Assembly: GCF_030528505.1 (NCBI RefSeq)
Contig: NZ_JAUMYS010000002.1
Span: forward strand, 1-64,000
DNA length: 64,000 bases
Source of the DNA: Tannerella sp.
GTDB lineage: Bacteria; Bacteroidota; Bacteroidia; Bacteroidales; Tannerellaceae
Direction of reading: 5' to 3'
Position numbers and translations under genes: made by a program. Shown piece after piece: positions 63,220 through 64,000 of this stretch; positions within the stretch are counted from its first letter, which is position 1, and every line of letters starts with the position of its first letter. A model generated the notes under the pieces. The model was not told the DNA's origin and ran no database searches. It saw nothing but the letters and a program-made list of their open reading frames with translations.

Positions 63220-64000
63220 ATGAAATTCAAATTGCTATTCTTTTTTTCGATGGTTGGGCTGATGCTTGCAGGATGCGAGAGGGAGCAGGAGATCGAGCTT
63301 CCCGAAGCAACGGTAGTCGTTGAAAATTACGACGGAAACGCTATGGTTCAAGAGCCTGGGGGCGAGGTGGAACTAAGCGTCGTCTCCCAGTCGTTGGCCG
63401 GAATAAAGAAGCTCGAAGTGCTCGCCAACGAGTCGGTTATAGAGACGCTGGAGACCGAGGAACTGTTCACGCACCGATACGGCTACACCTACCGTGTGGC
63501 GAAGGACGCTCAAACGGGCGATGAAGTCAGGCTCGTTTTCAGAATGGAAGACCGGAGAGGACGAGCCGTTTCTTCTCCCGCGGTAATCATACGAGTGGAC
63601 GAGCCGTTCAGGATCGTCGATTTTGTCCGGGGCGGACATACATTTCGGAAAATTTACGGAAGAATCAACAAAGACCTTATCCTCACGAAAAAAGAGAAAT
63701 GGATGGTCGACAGCATTGTGAGTGTCGATCAAGGGGCGACGCTCACGATCGAGCCGGGCACGACGGTCTATTTCCGCACGTTCTCGAACAACGACAAGCT
63801 CAGCCTGCTTTCCGTCATGCGGGGAGGTAAAATCACAGCCGAAGGCACACGTTCCGAACCGATTGTTTTCACTAGCGATAAAACGCTTTCGGGAAATCCC
63901 GCCCGTGGCGACTGGGGCGGCGTATCGATTCACGGGAATGCTCCTACGAACGCCGGGAAAACGGTGCTGCGCGACGGATTCAGGTACGGAGGCACGCACG
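63220..64000 (+). CDS. Surface lipoprotein, cut by the window end
   Basis: Starts MKFKLLFFFSMVGLMLAGC with a lipobox at LAGC (an in-frame ATG at 63184 is less likely). 260 codons are visible and the frame is still open at the last base. A beta-rich N-terminal part is followed by ATLTIEPGTTVYFRTFS and a GDWGGVSIHGNAPTN segment, which recall right-handed beta-helix surface proteins of Bacteroidetes. It probably works with the TonB receptor. Complete length and function cannot be judged. Confidence 0.7.
   Translation, partial: MKFKLLFFFSMVGLMLAGCEREQEIELPEATVVVENYDGNAMVQEPGGEVELSVVSQSLAGIKKLEVLANESVIETLETEELFTHRYGYTYRVAKDAQTGDEVRLVFRMEDRRGRAVSSPAVIIRVDEPFRIVDFVRGGHTFRKIYGRINKDLILTKKEKWMVDSIVSVDQGATLTIEPGTTVYFRTFSNNDKLSLLSVMRGGKITAEGTRSEPIVFTSDKTLSGNPARGDWGGVSIHGNAPTNAGKTVLRDGFRYGGTH

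Noticed and set aside
63373-63999. 208-codon minus-strand frame at the window end
   Set aside because: Antisense to the lipoprotein gene starting at 63220, which has a clear lipobox signal peptide.

Overview
This window looks like a gut or oral Bacteroidales chromosome, probably Parabacteroides- or Tannerella-like. The support is two SusC/SusD pairs, many lipoproteins, DUF5686 and DUF6427-like proteins, a dimeric-type glycyl-tRNA synthetase next to an FKBP lipoprotein, and promoters of the Bacteroidetes TTTG / TAnnTTTG type. The species is inferred, not proven. No rRNA, tRNA, CRISPR array or transposase was seen.

Layout. 1-684 is a repeat-rich intergenic region. 685-3003 encodes a DUF5686 outer-membrane-type protein. 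3086-12564 is the most interesting part: a peptide-secretion locus. It holds a C39-peptidase ABC exporter, an HlyD-type adaptor, a TolC-type channel, a small regulator, four small genes with double-glycine leaders (three of them with exactly 31-residue predicted cores), several tiny membrane proteins, and a divergent histidine kinase/OmpR-type regulator pair. Three promoters in this locus share one architecture: GTTA repeated about every 11 bp, then exactly 22 bp, then a TAnnTTTG box. This predicts one regulon controlled by the neighbouring response regulator.

12565-19923 is mostly housekeeping: class I fumarase, a CBM9-like protein, FKBP lipoprotein, GlyRS, a lipoprotein, a Zeta-toxin-like kinase with a small partner, and a CAP-domain lipoprotein. 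20185-26423 is a redox cluster: two Gfo/Idh/MocA oxidoreductases (one Tat-exported), a tetraheme cytochrome fused to an SUMF1-type domain, a Tat-exported TIM-barrel protein, and a LuxR-type regulator. 26424-27213 has no large gene; it holds a possible leader ORF with a G8 tract and a 41-bp tandem array.

28030-33311 is a SusC/SusD pair without enzymes. 33390-40926 is a convergent second polysaccharide locus (SusC, SusD, LamG lipoprotein, esterase, GH144-type glucanase), plausibly for beta-1,2-glucan. 41123-49176 holds a methyltransferase-like membrane protein, a lactonase, an esterase, membrane proteins, purD and marC. 49214-63999 is a glycoside region: GH29 fucosidase, a truncated GH2 copy, about 5 kb of partly AT-rich cargo (hydrolase, AlkC-like, GPP34, CPBP protease, unknown secreted protein), the intact GH2 gene, a TonB-dependent receptor and a lipoprotein cut by the window end. 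The truncated and intact GH2 copies form an 888-bp direct repeat flanking the cargo, the pattern left by integration of a circle through homologous recombination. GH2 and the receptor share a direct-repeat operator-like element and are probably co-regulated.
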